DNA of 64,000 nt from Botryotinia globosa (Eukaryota; Ascomycota; Leotiomycetes; Helotiales; Sclerotiniaceae), in assembly GCA_014898425.1 (NCBI GenBank), contig RCSZ01000005.1, positions 1,452,501-1,516,500 of the forward strand, read 5' to 3'. Positions within the stretch are counted from its first letter, which is position 1. Every line of letters begins with the position of its first letter. Made by a program: the position numbers and the translations under genes. Positions 1-11,307 of the stretch are shown in pieces. The notes under the pieces were generated by a model. It was not told the DNA's origin and searched no databases. It saw only the letters and a program-made list of their open reading frames with translations.

Positions 1-1865
1 TACAGTCTTCGATTTCAAGCGGATGGATGTTTTCTCCTCCTCGTATAATCAAATCTTTAATTCTCCCCGTAATCTTTACATATCCTTCTTCATCCATACT
101 CGCTTCATCGCCCGTCTTCATCCAAATCTTCCCATCTTTATCGGTGATCAAGGCTTCTGCGGTACGATCTGGATCTGCATAGTATTCTTTCATAACCAGA
201 TATCCCGAGACGACCAATTCACCGCGTTGACCTAATTGCAGAACTTCATTGGAATCAGAGGGTGAGACGATTTTAGTAGATACATGAGGTAATTGCTTCC
301 CCACGCTATTAACTCGTTTTTCCATCGGATCGGTGGGAGTCGTCATGCAAGAAACTGGGCTCGTTTCCGTCATTCCATAACAGATTGTTAGACCCGTAAG
401 ATTTAATTGTTTATGAAGCTTTTCCATCAAGGATGTAGGAACGGAAGAACCAGCTGCGATACCTGTGCGTAAATGTTCAAAGCCAGTATGAGGAATAGTA
501 CCGGTAGAAAGAAGTTCGAGTTCGGCGAGAAACATAGTAGCCACTCCATAAAGAGCTGTGGCTTGGTTTTCTTGAATACTTAGAAGAGTGGCCGAAGGAT
601 TGAAAGCAGGGGAGGGAAACAGAATTGTGCTGCCATGAGTAGCGGTTGCCATGTATCCGAGAATAGAACCGAAGCAGTGAAATAAAGGAGGTGGACAACA
701 GACTATATCTGATGGTGTGAGAGCCATACGAGAGCCGATAAAATAACCATTGTTGAGAATTGAATGATGGGTCAAGCAAGCTGCTTTAGGAGTCGAAGTT
801 GTACCTGATGTGAATTGAATATTGATTACATCATCTTTATGCAATTCCTGATTTGGAATGACTTCCTTCTCTTTATCTGATCCATATATCGACATGATCG
901 TTTGAAAATCGATTGTAGCTGGCAAACTCGCAAGTTCATCATTCGGATCTTTCACTAGAACAACGTTCTTCAGACTTGGAACAGCTTCACTCTTCCATTC
1001 ATTCGCGAGTTGCCTGAGATCCCCGATTATATCTTTCAGTAAAGGCGTATTGTCCCTGGGGGGCTTGAACGGTAAATGTGTTTCATGGCCAATTATCAGG
1101 TGAGAAGCTGCTAAGTGGTTCAAGGCCGACACCACTTGTTTCGTATTAAATGCTGGATTTAAGGGTACCTACTTCGAACCGCGATTAGCACCTCCCCCAT
1201 CTTTCAAACCCACCTCTACCTCTCCTAAGATTCACTCTCATCATCCTCAACTTACCAACACAGCACCTAGTTTCCAAATTGCATAAGTGATTGCTCCAAA
1301 CTCCCATCCGTTCCCCAGACTAACAGCTACCCTATCTCCCTTCTGCACACCCAAATTTCTCAACCCGTATGCTATGACATTACTCTTCTCATCCAATTCT
1401 CGATATGTAAGTTTTATATTTTGGGAGCGAGATATGAGTGCAAGGTTGTCACCATGAGAGTTGACGATGCTGCGGAAATGTTGGGGAATGGTATGCTGGA
1501 GAAGCGGCGGCTGAGAAGAAACGGGTCGTTAACTTGGTGGTTATAAGAGATTGAAGATAGATAAATGGGGTGCGAGGGTATCGAGGATAGGGAAAGGAGG
1601 AAGAAGAAATGAAACCAATTACCTCGTTAGGTCCAGCACTATAACTCTCTGTCAAAAGACCTCTCCTCTGGAAGCGCATTCCAAACCCAAACGCAAACCC
1701 AATTCTACTCCTCATTGTACACCCAGCTCTCACTCCGCTTCCCAAGCTTCTCGCCATCTCACTCCTCAACTTAATCCCCAAACTATCTCCACGTCTCCAT
1801 CCCCGCATTCCAGCTCTAGCTTCCGTTCCTGTTTTCGCTCCCGCAATACACAATCTAGAAGCCAT
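1..1865 (-). CDS. Acyl-CoA synthetase (AMP-dependent, ACSF2-like), C-terminus cut by window edge
   Basis: Activates a fatty or other carboxylic acid to its CoA thioester through an acyl-AMP intermediate. Exons are 1623-1865, 1256-1510 and 1-1168, all phase 0, with GT-AG introns at 1511-1622 and 1169-1255. Visible motifs are the AMP-binding P-loop FTSGTTSTPKAA, the adenylate motif CYGMTETSP, the ATP-binding KTGDEASMDEEGYVKITGR, and the hinge DLIIRGGENIHPLEIED just inside the window edge. The catalytic C-terminal lysine domain lies outside. The N-terminus (MASRLCIAGAK, rich in Arg, Ser and Gly, few acids) resembles a mitochondrial presequence, as in ACSF2-type medium-chain synthetases. I chose the ATG at 1865; an upstream in-frame start at 1892 (MIFFILIDD) is possible. 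Substrate chain length cannot be read from sequence. Confidence 0.9.
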
Positions 1866-2895
1866 ATCATCTATTAGAATAAAGAAAATCACTTACTGCG
1901 AAATCAAACCCAAAGCTTTTCAGCTCATGGCATACATGTAACAAACCAATATGTATGTAAACATTGTGAGATGCTGTCCCACTAAAGCACAAAAGTACAA
2001 CAAGTACTTCAGTTCTCGGTCCAAAAAGGCGGGGTAAGCTCCGCGCTACTTTTCCGCTCTCTTGAGTCTTGACCGATGCCAGACCCATAATTTATCTGTG
2101 TAGTCCACGGGTATTCATTCCTATTGCTGGAAAAGTTACCCCTGAGTCTTGGCTACATACTAGATCTGAGATCTATGTCATATTTAATTTACCCCAGAGA
2201 TAAAAATGCACAAGAAAAAATATTGTCTCGGAGAAACAAAAGTGGCATGTCATGATGATTGCTTGGTCCTCGACTTATTGATTCCTTCTCCTTATTCACA
2301 ATACCAATAGTACAACTATATATACAACTCCCACCGCCGTAGACTCTTCACCCATCTCCGAATCCTCCGAATCCTCCTATGAGAGTACTCATTAAAGATA
2401 TTTTATCCGTATCCCAAGCAGGTCGCAACATTGCTTCAGCGATTCAACCATCTATTCCACCTCCCAAGAAAATCCAGAAGTGCAAGAATCCAATAATACA
2501 CAAATTTCAGCTCTTGAGAATCGATGTCTTCTGCTTTTGGCATTCCAGCCAAACATAAAAAATTCGGGGCCTGCTTCCACATGCACACACTTTACTCTCT
2601 CCTCAATCCTTCTTCAACCATCCAAACAAGAATGAAACTGTATCCCAATATCCCAAATCTCAAATCAAACTCCATGCTAATAGAATAAAAGCAAACGCAG
2701 AGGTATTTTTGAAGGACAACTATTCTATGTTTTCCCATCGAACATAAAAAGAAAAAGAAAAGAAAAGCCTCCCATTGTGCTCGTCAATGTGCCACTCATG
2801 CATTTGATGCTCGCTCGAAATCGACTAGTGTATGTGCAATGTGCTCATGATTTTTTGCAAGGAAAAGTATCTGTCGTCGGGAAGCGAATATTTAT
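1866..2895. other. Intergenic between two minus-strand genes
   Basis: No open frame here has splice signals or a recognisable motif. It must hold the promoter of the acyl-CoA synthetase and the 3' end of the mannosyltransferase. Sequence around 2320-2420 is pyrimidine-rich. Confidence 0.6.
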
Positions 2896-4083
2896 TTAAT
2901 TCGCCCCAACGTGTCGTTCATTCTCGGGTTTCCAAGAGCCTAAATGACCAGGTTAGTTGATGCGCTTATCCTAGAGAGATCTACCAGACAAACCTTCGAA
3001 GTCGTGCTTCACAAAAGCCATAGGATCATCATAATCGTTTGCATTCATTTGTCCAACTCCAGGACTGAAACTCGTAATGGGCAAAACAACCACATCACCA
3101 ACCTTCTTTGCCGATACAATGCCTGTGAAATCTCTCCATGTGATGTTTCCCTTGCTTGTCGTCATGTCAAAGTATTTCTCATCGTTCAAAAAGTCGAAAA
3201 TAGTATCTGTCCACAAAGCGGGACCGGTGAATGTTACAACATTCTTATCATCGAATTTCTTGAGATCTCCACGTTTCTTCATGTCCAAAGTCTGTTCGGT
3301 AATATTGGCAACGATTTCGCGGAGCACAGGATGTCCAGGCTTTGCCTGAATTGTCCATTGACAAAACTGAATTCTTCTAGAGTACCATTCTTGCCAATCT
3401 GGACGATCTGGATCTGCCTCGATGCCAACTACTAATCCAATAGCTTCGCGTGGCACACTTTCGGGAAGCCATTCGGGGGCAGGTTTCAAGGCGTGGGTAT
3501 CAATATCGGAGTAAATTCCACCTCTGGCCAGCAAAATTAGGTAACGGAAGAAATCGGCTTTCAAGACAGGCATAGGTAAGGAATTGTAAGCCTCTAAAAC
3601 TTCTGGCACAGAAGCATATAAATGCTTTAACAAATGGACTGCGACTTCGTCTGTGATGACTTCATGTACGAATCCCGGGTGCTTTTCCGACCAACTTGCT
3701 TCCGCAGGACGAAAATCTTCCCCAAACTCTCCAGATGCTGGTGTATATTTCCACGTCTGCCAAATGTATGCCGGAAACTTTGTCTCTACGTCATATGGAA
3801 ATTGATATGCGAGCTTCTCTCGCAGAGGTGCTCTTGACAAATCTTGTAATAGCGTTTGGGAAATTTGGGTATCCTTTTTTGGTGTAGATGGAACCGCATT
3901 CGTCGAGGCTGATGAGCCTGGCTTTGTTTTTAAATCCGCATCCTCCTTCTCTCCTGATTTTGGTATACTCGTGTCTTGTAATAATATATCGTTTGATGTG
4001 GGTTGATTGTGGGTTCGTGTTACCAGAAATATCATGGTAAGGAAGAAAGCCGCAGCTATTAAAGCTCTCCTGAAGGTCAACAT
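2896..4083 (-). CDS. OCH1: Initiation-specific alpha-1,6-mannosyltransferase (Och1-type, GT32)
   Basis: Adds the first alpha-1,6-mannose of the outer chain to N-glycans in the cis-Golgi. Exon 1 is 2994-4083 and exon 2 is 2896-2939, giving 377 aa. The small last exon (SWKPENERHVGAN) is easily missed because exon 1 reads through to a stop in the intron. The intron 2940-2993 has donor GTTTGT, branch ACTAAC and acceptor TTTAG. It is a type II membrane protein: short cytosolic tail, TM about residues 6-22, a Ser/Thr-rich stem, then the lumenal catalytic domain with IWQTWK (about 107-112), LKADFFRYLIL (about 174-184) and the DXD metal motif in GGIYSDIDTHALKP (DID about 193-195). Start at 4083 keeps only four residues before the RR-hydrophobic anchor; an ATG at 4131 adds 16 residues. 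Fungi carry paralogues (Hoc1-like), so the exact orthologue is not certain. Confidence 0.88.
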
Positions 4084-4493
4084 CTTTGCGCAAATTGGCA
4101 GAAGTTGTATCTGCCGAGTAAATCGATACACAATATCTCGACTATCCGAACGAATTCGTCCCTTATCCCGAGAATGGTCTTTTTACCGTATGGTGAAATG
4201 TTCTCGTCCAGAGGTTCTGGGTCGCTGAATAGGCCGGACTCCAGGAAATTTTTGGGTAGTCAATTCAATGCCAAGATGGTAACGCACATAAGCGTGTTTG
4301 ATAATGGATTGCGGAACCAACAGATAGCTAGCGTTTGATATGAGACTAGAAGTGATTGAAAAAAAAAGATGAGCCTCGATTCGATAATCAAGCTGGTGTA
4401 CTCCGTAAGGTAGAAAAGAGATTTATAACATGAGAGTAAAGGACAGACTTTGAGTGGATTGGATTGGATTGTATGGAAAGGAGTAGGAGAATT

Positions 4494-4507
4494 GGGGGGG
4501 GGGGGGG
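4494..4507 (+). repeat. Poly-G tract, 14 bases
   Basis: Uninterrupted G homopolymer. Two similar runs occur at 32606-32617 and 57840-57850. The lengths may be affected by sequencing error. Confidence 0.9.
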
Positions 4508-4682
4508 ATTGAAAAGTAGATATATATTTCTCGTACCAAGTTTCGAATAGTTAGTTAATTGGCAGACACTTATTCAAAATGATACCAGTATGGAGATAGA
4601 GGTATACTTTGCACTGTCATGGATCGACCTCTTATAATTGTTGATCTCTCTCGTAATAAAATGAGTCCCCAGTGAACCTTTT

Positions 4683-4688
4683 TCTCTC

Positions 4689-4719
<31 letters not shown>

Positions 4720-4809
4720 TTGATCTTTGCTCGTTTAACCAAAAGTCCATGGAATGAAGTAAAGTAAGGAAGTGAGTGAGTGAGTGAGTGAGTGAGTGAG
4801 TGAGTGAGT
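4683..4809 (+). repeat. CT microsatellite followed by AGTG array
   Basis: CT dinucleotides run from 4683 to 4719 with one G interruption. A clean AGTG tetranucleotide array follows at 4771-4809. A second AGTG array lies at 6343-6372. Confidence 0.9.
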
Positions 4810-5280
4810 AGAATAGAATAGTTGGTAGAGAATGTCTTGATACTTTTGTCTTCTTTTTATGTATTTATCTAATTCGTCAATCGGACGGGATTGGATTGGG
4901 TGATTCTTTCCTGGGAAGCAAGCTTATCATTATCATTATAACCAACCATGGCGATATAAGGCCTGTGGTACCAGCATTACTGTATCGTATGCGTCGTGAT
5001 TCGTGAAGACTTTTGACACTAAAACGGTAGGAATGGGCCGAATTCAGTGACGAATCATCCCTGTAGACAATCGTATAAAGTCCAGGAAGTGCTGGGAAAT
5101 GCTGGGAAATGCTGGGAAGCGGAGGAAATGATAGAAAAGCAGAGCAGAAGGGGAAAGAAAGAATAAAAAGCCGAAAACCGGGGAAAGGGGAAAGGGGAAA
5201 GGGGGAAGATGTGAGGAAGAGATATACGGAGGACACTTGGAATAGCCCTGGAGGCAATGTGATGATGGTTGGGAGGCTGT

Positions 5281-5885
5281 CTACTATTTATTATTTATTA
5301 TTTATTATTTATTATTTATTATTTATTATTTATTATTTATTATTTATTATTTATTATTTATTATTTATTATTTATTATTTATTATTTATTATTTATTATT
5401 TATTATTTATTATTTATTATTTATTATTTATTATTTATTATTTATTATTTATTATTTATTATTTATTATTTATTATTTATTATTTATTATTTATTATTTA
5501 TTATTTATTATTTATTATTTATTATTTATTATTTATTATTTATTATTTATCATCTAATATCTAATATCTAATATTTATTATTTATTATTTATTATTTATT
5601 ATTTATCATCTAATATCTAATATTTATTATTTATTATTTATTATTTATCATCTAATATCTAATATTTATTGTTTATTGTTTATTGTTTACTATTTATTAT
5701 TTAATATCTAATATCTAATACCTAATACCTAATACCTAATACCTAATATCTAATATCTACCATCTACCATCTACCATCTACCATCTACCATCTACCATCT
5801 ACCATCTACCATCTACCATCTACCATCTACCATCTACCATCTACCATCTACCATCTACCATCTACCATCTACCATCTACCATCTA
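5281..5885 (+). repeat. Heptanucleotide satellite with shifting unit sequence
   Basis: About 600 bases keep a strict 7-base period. The unit begins as TTATTTA (roughly 38 copies to about 5548) and passes through interspersed TCATCTA, ATATCTA, TTGTTTA and ATACCTA blocks (about 5549-5757). It ends as CCATCTA (about 18 copies, to about 5885). The register never breaks at the transitions, so the variants are one array that has drifted and re-amplified locally. The long open frames across the first block (LLFIIYY repeats) are an artefact of the period. Confidence 0.95.
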
Positions 5886-8016
5886 CATATCAAATTGCTC
5901 TTTCATCCACTCACAATCCAAGGAAATCCAACCAATGCAATACGAGAAACATGAGATACTATCACAGGCGGATCTTACTACCTGGGCAGGTATAAAGTAT
6001 ACTTTATACATCCGAGCCAACTTCCAAGTAACCATCATCATCCTTCCCTTTATCCCTCATTATCAGTTGATATACCGACATACTTTGGACTTTCAGAAGT
6101 CACAAGGGGTGATCCAGGGGTGACAACTTACAAGCCAATCGCACTCAACGGGGAGATGGAAAACGTTGATCGCCTTGATAACTTCATCACATCTCCCAGA
6201 ATCGCACATCGTAATCTATCTTTCTACTCAAACCGGAAAATCTAATCTGAACACACCATCTTGAAACAAACTTAATCCAAAGCTTAATTTTCCAAGACTC
6301 GAGGGGTCAGATAGGTAGTCTCGGGAGTCTGTGAAAGACGGATGAGTGAGTGAGTGAGTGAGTGAGTGAGTGGTGGATGGGATAAAACTTCGGATATGCA
6401 AACACAGACGTTCCATCCAATCTTCGAGGTCGTCAATGTCCACCGTCTACGAAGTCATCTTACATAATGCCAAAGTGTGTTTGATACACAGAACTTGGAA
6501 GATTATGCACCGACCTTCTTCGTATATATTACTTACTTTAGTTACCTTTCTATGCGTTCGCATGTATGTAGGACCCCTCATTCAATATACGTGAGTAGGT
6601 ATGCTTTGCGTCTCGCTATCTCAACAAAACAATATCCATCTATCCAATCGCTAGCTCACACCTTCATCTCCGCATTCTGAACCTCGCCATCCTCTCCATC
6701 TCCATACCGCATTCTGAACCTCTCCATCCTCTCCATCTCCATACCGCATGCTTACCACCTCATCCCATTTGATTCCTCCCCAACCCGGTTTTACAGCCGG
6801 CAAATCTCATTCGCACCACAACCCCTCAATCTGATACCGGTCCATACAGAGATATCGTCAATCCATCACAATCAAGTTGACAGACCCGCTAACCTCAAAC
6901 ATACATCTGAAACTACAATCAAGGTCATCTCCTCAGGCCACCTCACCGATTCCTGGGGCTCGGAGAATATCCATTTGATCCCGATAATCTATTTTCAGCC
7001 TCTAGTACTACTACACGCCATCTTACTTGACAATGGACGGATCGTATCATGGAAACTGATCTGTTTTGGGGATGAAGATACGCACTTGGATATTGATGCA
7101 TTGATTGGTAGCGTTCGCTGGTTTTGCTGTAAGAGTCATGAAAGCCAGTAGAACAATATCGAAGTTGTATTTTTCTATTTCGGGCAAAGGAGGCTCATCA
7201 GCTTTCTTACTCTCGCTGCAGCCTGACTCGGGTTCCCGCTTCTTATCCTTCAATTTCAGCTGTCACGTATCAAGCGATCCATGCTTTCACTGTATTCTCA
7301 TTCTCCCTGTTTCTTCCACGCGCACGATATTATGGCGAGGCTCCTTGTCCCATCTCATTCATGTAAGTTTATGGCGTTTAGATTTCAAGTAAGACTGCAC
7401 GCTTTCAACATGACTGGGAGAAAAGAGTAAGAATGGTGGGAAATGACAAAGCTCTATTGATACTCTCCTTGAATATCATCAAACCAAGCTTACTTATATC
7501 TATCTACATATACGTATTACGACAAGATATATATTTCCATACCAAATTATGGAGCATCATAACAACATGATAATGAGATTAGCAGATATCTCGTACATAT
7601 CCTTCACTTCACACTCATCACCAACCGTACCCCATTGAACTTTCTTTCACTCCAGATCTACTTCTACTTATATCTTATAACTCGAGCGCTGTAATTTATA
7701 CCAGCAATAAAATAAGACTACAGCCAAAGTACAATATGCCAAACCCATCAAATGACAAATTCCAGAATATTCAATCCCACTCGCTGCTCCCGAGCCCAGA
7801 GTCAACAATGCTCATCTTCAATACACAGATCCTAGTCTATACTCCCATTTACACATTCCTTGCGAGCGTATACCGATGTGATACTTATGATTAAATCGCT
7901 AGTATCAAGAATCACTCTGAATTCTAACCAGATATCCTTTCTTCGTTTAATTACACGAGCCTCGAAGGGTTAAAGGATGCATCGCGTAATAGGGATGTGA
8001 TATTGTATTATATATA
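5886..8016. other. Intergenic, no gene seen
   Basis: Contains an AGTG array at 6343-6372 and a two-copy 37-base tandem duplication beginning at 6671 (units start CGCATTCTGA at 6671 and 6708). Short open frames at 6228-6680 and 7047-7392 lack codon structure, splice signals and motifs. Confidence 0.55.
6671..6748 (+). repeat. Two-copy 37-base tandem duplication
   Basis: The unit starting CGCATTCTGAACCTC at 6671 is repeated at 6708 with one G/T difference, and a third copy begins at about 6745 but is lost after a few bases. Confidence 0.85.
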
Positions 8017-10042
8017 CAATAGAACTTGGCTATACCAGACTGGGATATACCGGAATCTTGGATATACCGGAATTTTTTCTCAGTTTTTCCGAAATTTATA
8101 TAGGAATACCAGAATTTCAATGAAAATCGGAATATTAAATTAAATTGATTAAATTCTGGTATAAACTTTGATTATTGATTAATATATTATATATTAGAAG
8201 AAGTGAATTTTCGAATATAGTGTTATTATTATTATTATTGTTGAAAAAATTAAAAAGAGTTGGTTATTATAATCTTTAAATCAATTCAATAAATTAATAA
8301 AAAAGAGTTTTAAGAGTATAATAAAAGGATTCTAAATATAGAAATAAAAGATATGATAATATAATAGTATAATATAAAGCTTAATATAATGTAAAGCTAA
8401 AGAAATCGATTATTAATAATCTTTTAAATAAAAAATTCGAATAATTTAATATAATAAAGTTTTTAGAATATAAATTAATTCAATTTAAAACTCGATCTTT
8501 TATTTATTTTGTTTTTGAGGAAGTTTTATTTGAATAATAGATTCGATATAATCATTATTTTAATATAAAATTTATTATAGATGAAATTCTATATTTTAAA
8601 ACTATAGAATTTTGGAAAAAGTTTTTTAAATATAAAAATAAATCTCTATTATTTAATAAAAGGAAGACTTGATTAATTAATTTTATTAATAATTTTAAGA
8701 AATATAATTTTATATAAAAAAGATATTGATTTGATAAGGATGCTTTTATAAAAATAAGCTTTGAAACAAATATTATAATAAAAGAGATATAATATATTAT
8801 AACTTTATATAATATAAATAATATAAATAATTATAATAAAATAAACTTTGTTTTGAAAAAATAAATTAAATTATATACTTTCTATATTCGAATCTGTAAA
8901 TTAAAAAAAGGAAAAAGTTTGATTAATAACATTCCTTATTAACAACTCTATAAACATTTATAAATTTCCTTTATAAATTATTAAAAAAGCATATATTTCA
9001 TAAATATTTAGAAAAACAGAATTGATTACTTTTAATAATTTAAAAATGAAATATTAATCAAATTTAAAGTTTTAAATAAATAATAATATATTCACTAAAT
9101 ATCTTATATAATTTGATAACATTATAAAACAATAGAATAAAAAAGTATTATTTATTATAAATAATTTTTTAATATACAAATTAATTATAAATATTCTAAT
9201 TAATTCAAACAAACTATACAATACAAAGATTATATAATTACTCCCAAATTCTATATTTAAATACTAACCTTTTAATCAAAATATTATATAAAATTGAAAG
9301 CTTTATCTATATATTATCACAATCTATTAGATTTATAATTAAATATTTTAATAATAATTTGAATTATTCTAAAAACTTGATATTTTATAAATAATTCAAT
9401 AAAATATATTAGCTTAAACAAATATCAAAAATCATATTATTTCAAATTACTAGAATAAATCATAATATATTAACCTAAGATTATAACTTATAATACTATT
9501 AATAATATAACAAGGTTTTGAACAAGCTTTAAAGTTTTTACACCTTATTTTAATATATTTAAAATATCAAAGTATTATAATTAGTATATTAAATATATAA
9601 AAATAGATTTCACTTTATTTAGAATATATTATTAAAAGTAATAATAATCTGAATATTCTAATTGATAATATTATTCAAATTAAAGAAATAATTGAAGAAA
9701 ATAAAAAGGATAAAAAAATAAAAAAGGAAATAAAATCTTTTATTAATTATTTTCAAACTCTTGAAATTATTCAGATTCTAATTAAATATCAAAAATAATA
9801 AAATATTTCTAATATTAATCTAATTAAAAGTTTATAAAAAAGAAAGTGTGAAATAAAGCTTAAATTTAATCAAGAGAAAATATAAGAAATTATATTAGAT
9901 TATTTTAATATAAATGAAATTGATAATTTTGAATTGCAAAATGTTGATGCCTTAATACTTTACTATTTTTATACCGGAATCCTTTTTATATCGGATTTGA
10001 TTGGTTAAATATTTCATTCCGGTATAATCAAGTTCTACTGTA
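8015..10042. mobile_element. Degenerate Tc1/mariner-type (pogo/Fot1-like) DNA transposon
   Basis: The element spans 8017-10040 (2,024 bp) between TA dinucleotides at 8015-8016 and 10041-10042, the target-site duplication typical of this superfamily. The left end reads CAATAGAACTTGGCTATACC; the right end, reverse-complemented, reads CAGTAGAACTTGATTATACC. Subterminal ATACCGGAAT copies occur at both ends (about 8050-8085 and 9976-10025). The interior is extremely AT-rich (mostly A, T and TpA) with no open frame, as expected after repeat-induced point mutation (C to T changes on both strands). The length matches known Fot1/Flipper elements of about 1.8-2 kb. The family placement is inference; the inverted ends and TA duplication are seen directly. 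Confidence 0.82.
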
Positions 10043-11307
10043 TGATCTTTTATATGAGCTTATAAAATTGGCGAAGAGTACAAGCAAGTACAAGTCACAT
10101 TATTCATAACCAATAAAACAAACAACCAATCTCAAATCGAAATGAGAACCACTCTATCTGAATTGCTATAACTCTCTCCCTATCCCTATCCCCATCCCCA
10201 TCCCCATCCCAAATAACATAAAAAATCAAGCCATAAAACACAAAGAATGATTCACCCTAAACATAACAAGCCATCACCTTCCCCTCCGAGTCATCCATAT
10301 CAGCAGCATGACAAGATACGCATCTCAAGTATCTCTCTCACGTTTCCCGAAATTCACTAGTGCGAAATTCAAGCGCAGTAGAAAGATTGAGAACAGCGAC
10401 ATCTTTTCAAATCCGCCCTCAAACCTAGAGCTACGCTTCCTCAGGTGTTTTCAAATAAACATACGTATTCCTGAAGTGCACACAGCACATGGTACTTTGT
10501 CAACCCCACACATGTATCAGAGACAATAGTCGATTGCAGTCATCAAACATAACACAGGCAAAGTAAAACAGAATATGCAACCAATTTTGGGGGTATCAAT
10601 ATTTATTTCAATTATATTTCTCTCTTCTCTTGATGTTCCCCCAGTTGCTAGGACGCACAAAATCCAACAGAGGAAGTTGTGCATCGCACACACTAGAATA
10701 AACCAGTAAAACAACGCACAAGTTACATGTCGTAGATCTGATCGAACCCATCCATTGAGTGAACTGTACGGCAAGGATGTTCCAGGCCAATGTATCAATC
10801 GAGCTACAATACTCAAGATTTCCGTCACCGATCCATCTCTTCAAACAAGCCTTCTGTTCCATGAGAGGTCGTTCCCAATACATTCTGCCCTTCCCCTTTA
10901 ATACCATTGATTCCTTCTTGTACTAATCATAACCCTCCACCGATCTAACACAATCCCATAGATCAGAATATCATCTTGCCAATCACGAATCCATTCTTCA
11001 TAAGAAGAGATCGTCAAAAATTTCCGACTAAAAGATACAATGTCCCCCTATTTAAGGGACTCCCAAAACACCCGTCTTAATGCATGCAAATAATGGTATA
11101 ACAGCAGCCGGCTAAACATACGCAATGAAGCCTCGCTGACCCCTAGGGGAAAAAAAAAAAAAAAAAAAAACGATAAACAAACGCCCCAGCTAAAATGCTC
11201 ATGCCATGCGAATTCCTTTTATCCCAAAGGTGATTTCGACTCTTTTTTGTTTTTGGAAACAATGAAAATGATTCGACACAGCCAGTATCAGTTGACGAGA
11301 TTGGAGT
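10041..11307. other. Intergenic with poly-A tract
   Basis: Lies between the transposon relic and the 3' end of the cyclin gene. A 21-base A run is at 11150-11170 and a short CCCATC hexamer array near 10181-10210. The open frames at 10308-10907 show no motif and I do not call them. Confidence 0.55.

Larger units (their letters stand above)
4084..5280. other. Intergenic with low-complexity tracts
   Basis: Promoter side of the mannosyltransferase gene. It holds a 14-base G run (4494-4507), a CT run (4683-4719), an AGTG tetranucleotide array (4771-4809) and a three-copy 10-base repeat GCTGGGAAAT near 5091-5118. I see no gene. Confidence 0.6.

Noticed and set aside
23..779. Open frames overlapping the acyl-CoA synthetase in other frames
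   Set aside because: They are shadows of exon 3 of the synthetase, which carries the recognisable motifs in its own minus-strand frame.
5109..5571. Open frames of 100-151 codons across the TTATTTA array
   Set aside because: They exist only because a 7-base repeat without stops stays open in several frames; the product is a pure LLFIIYY repeat.
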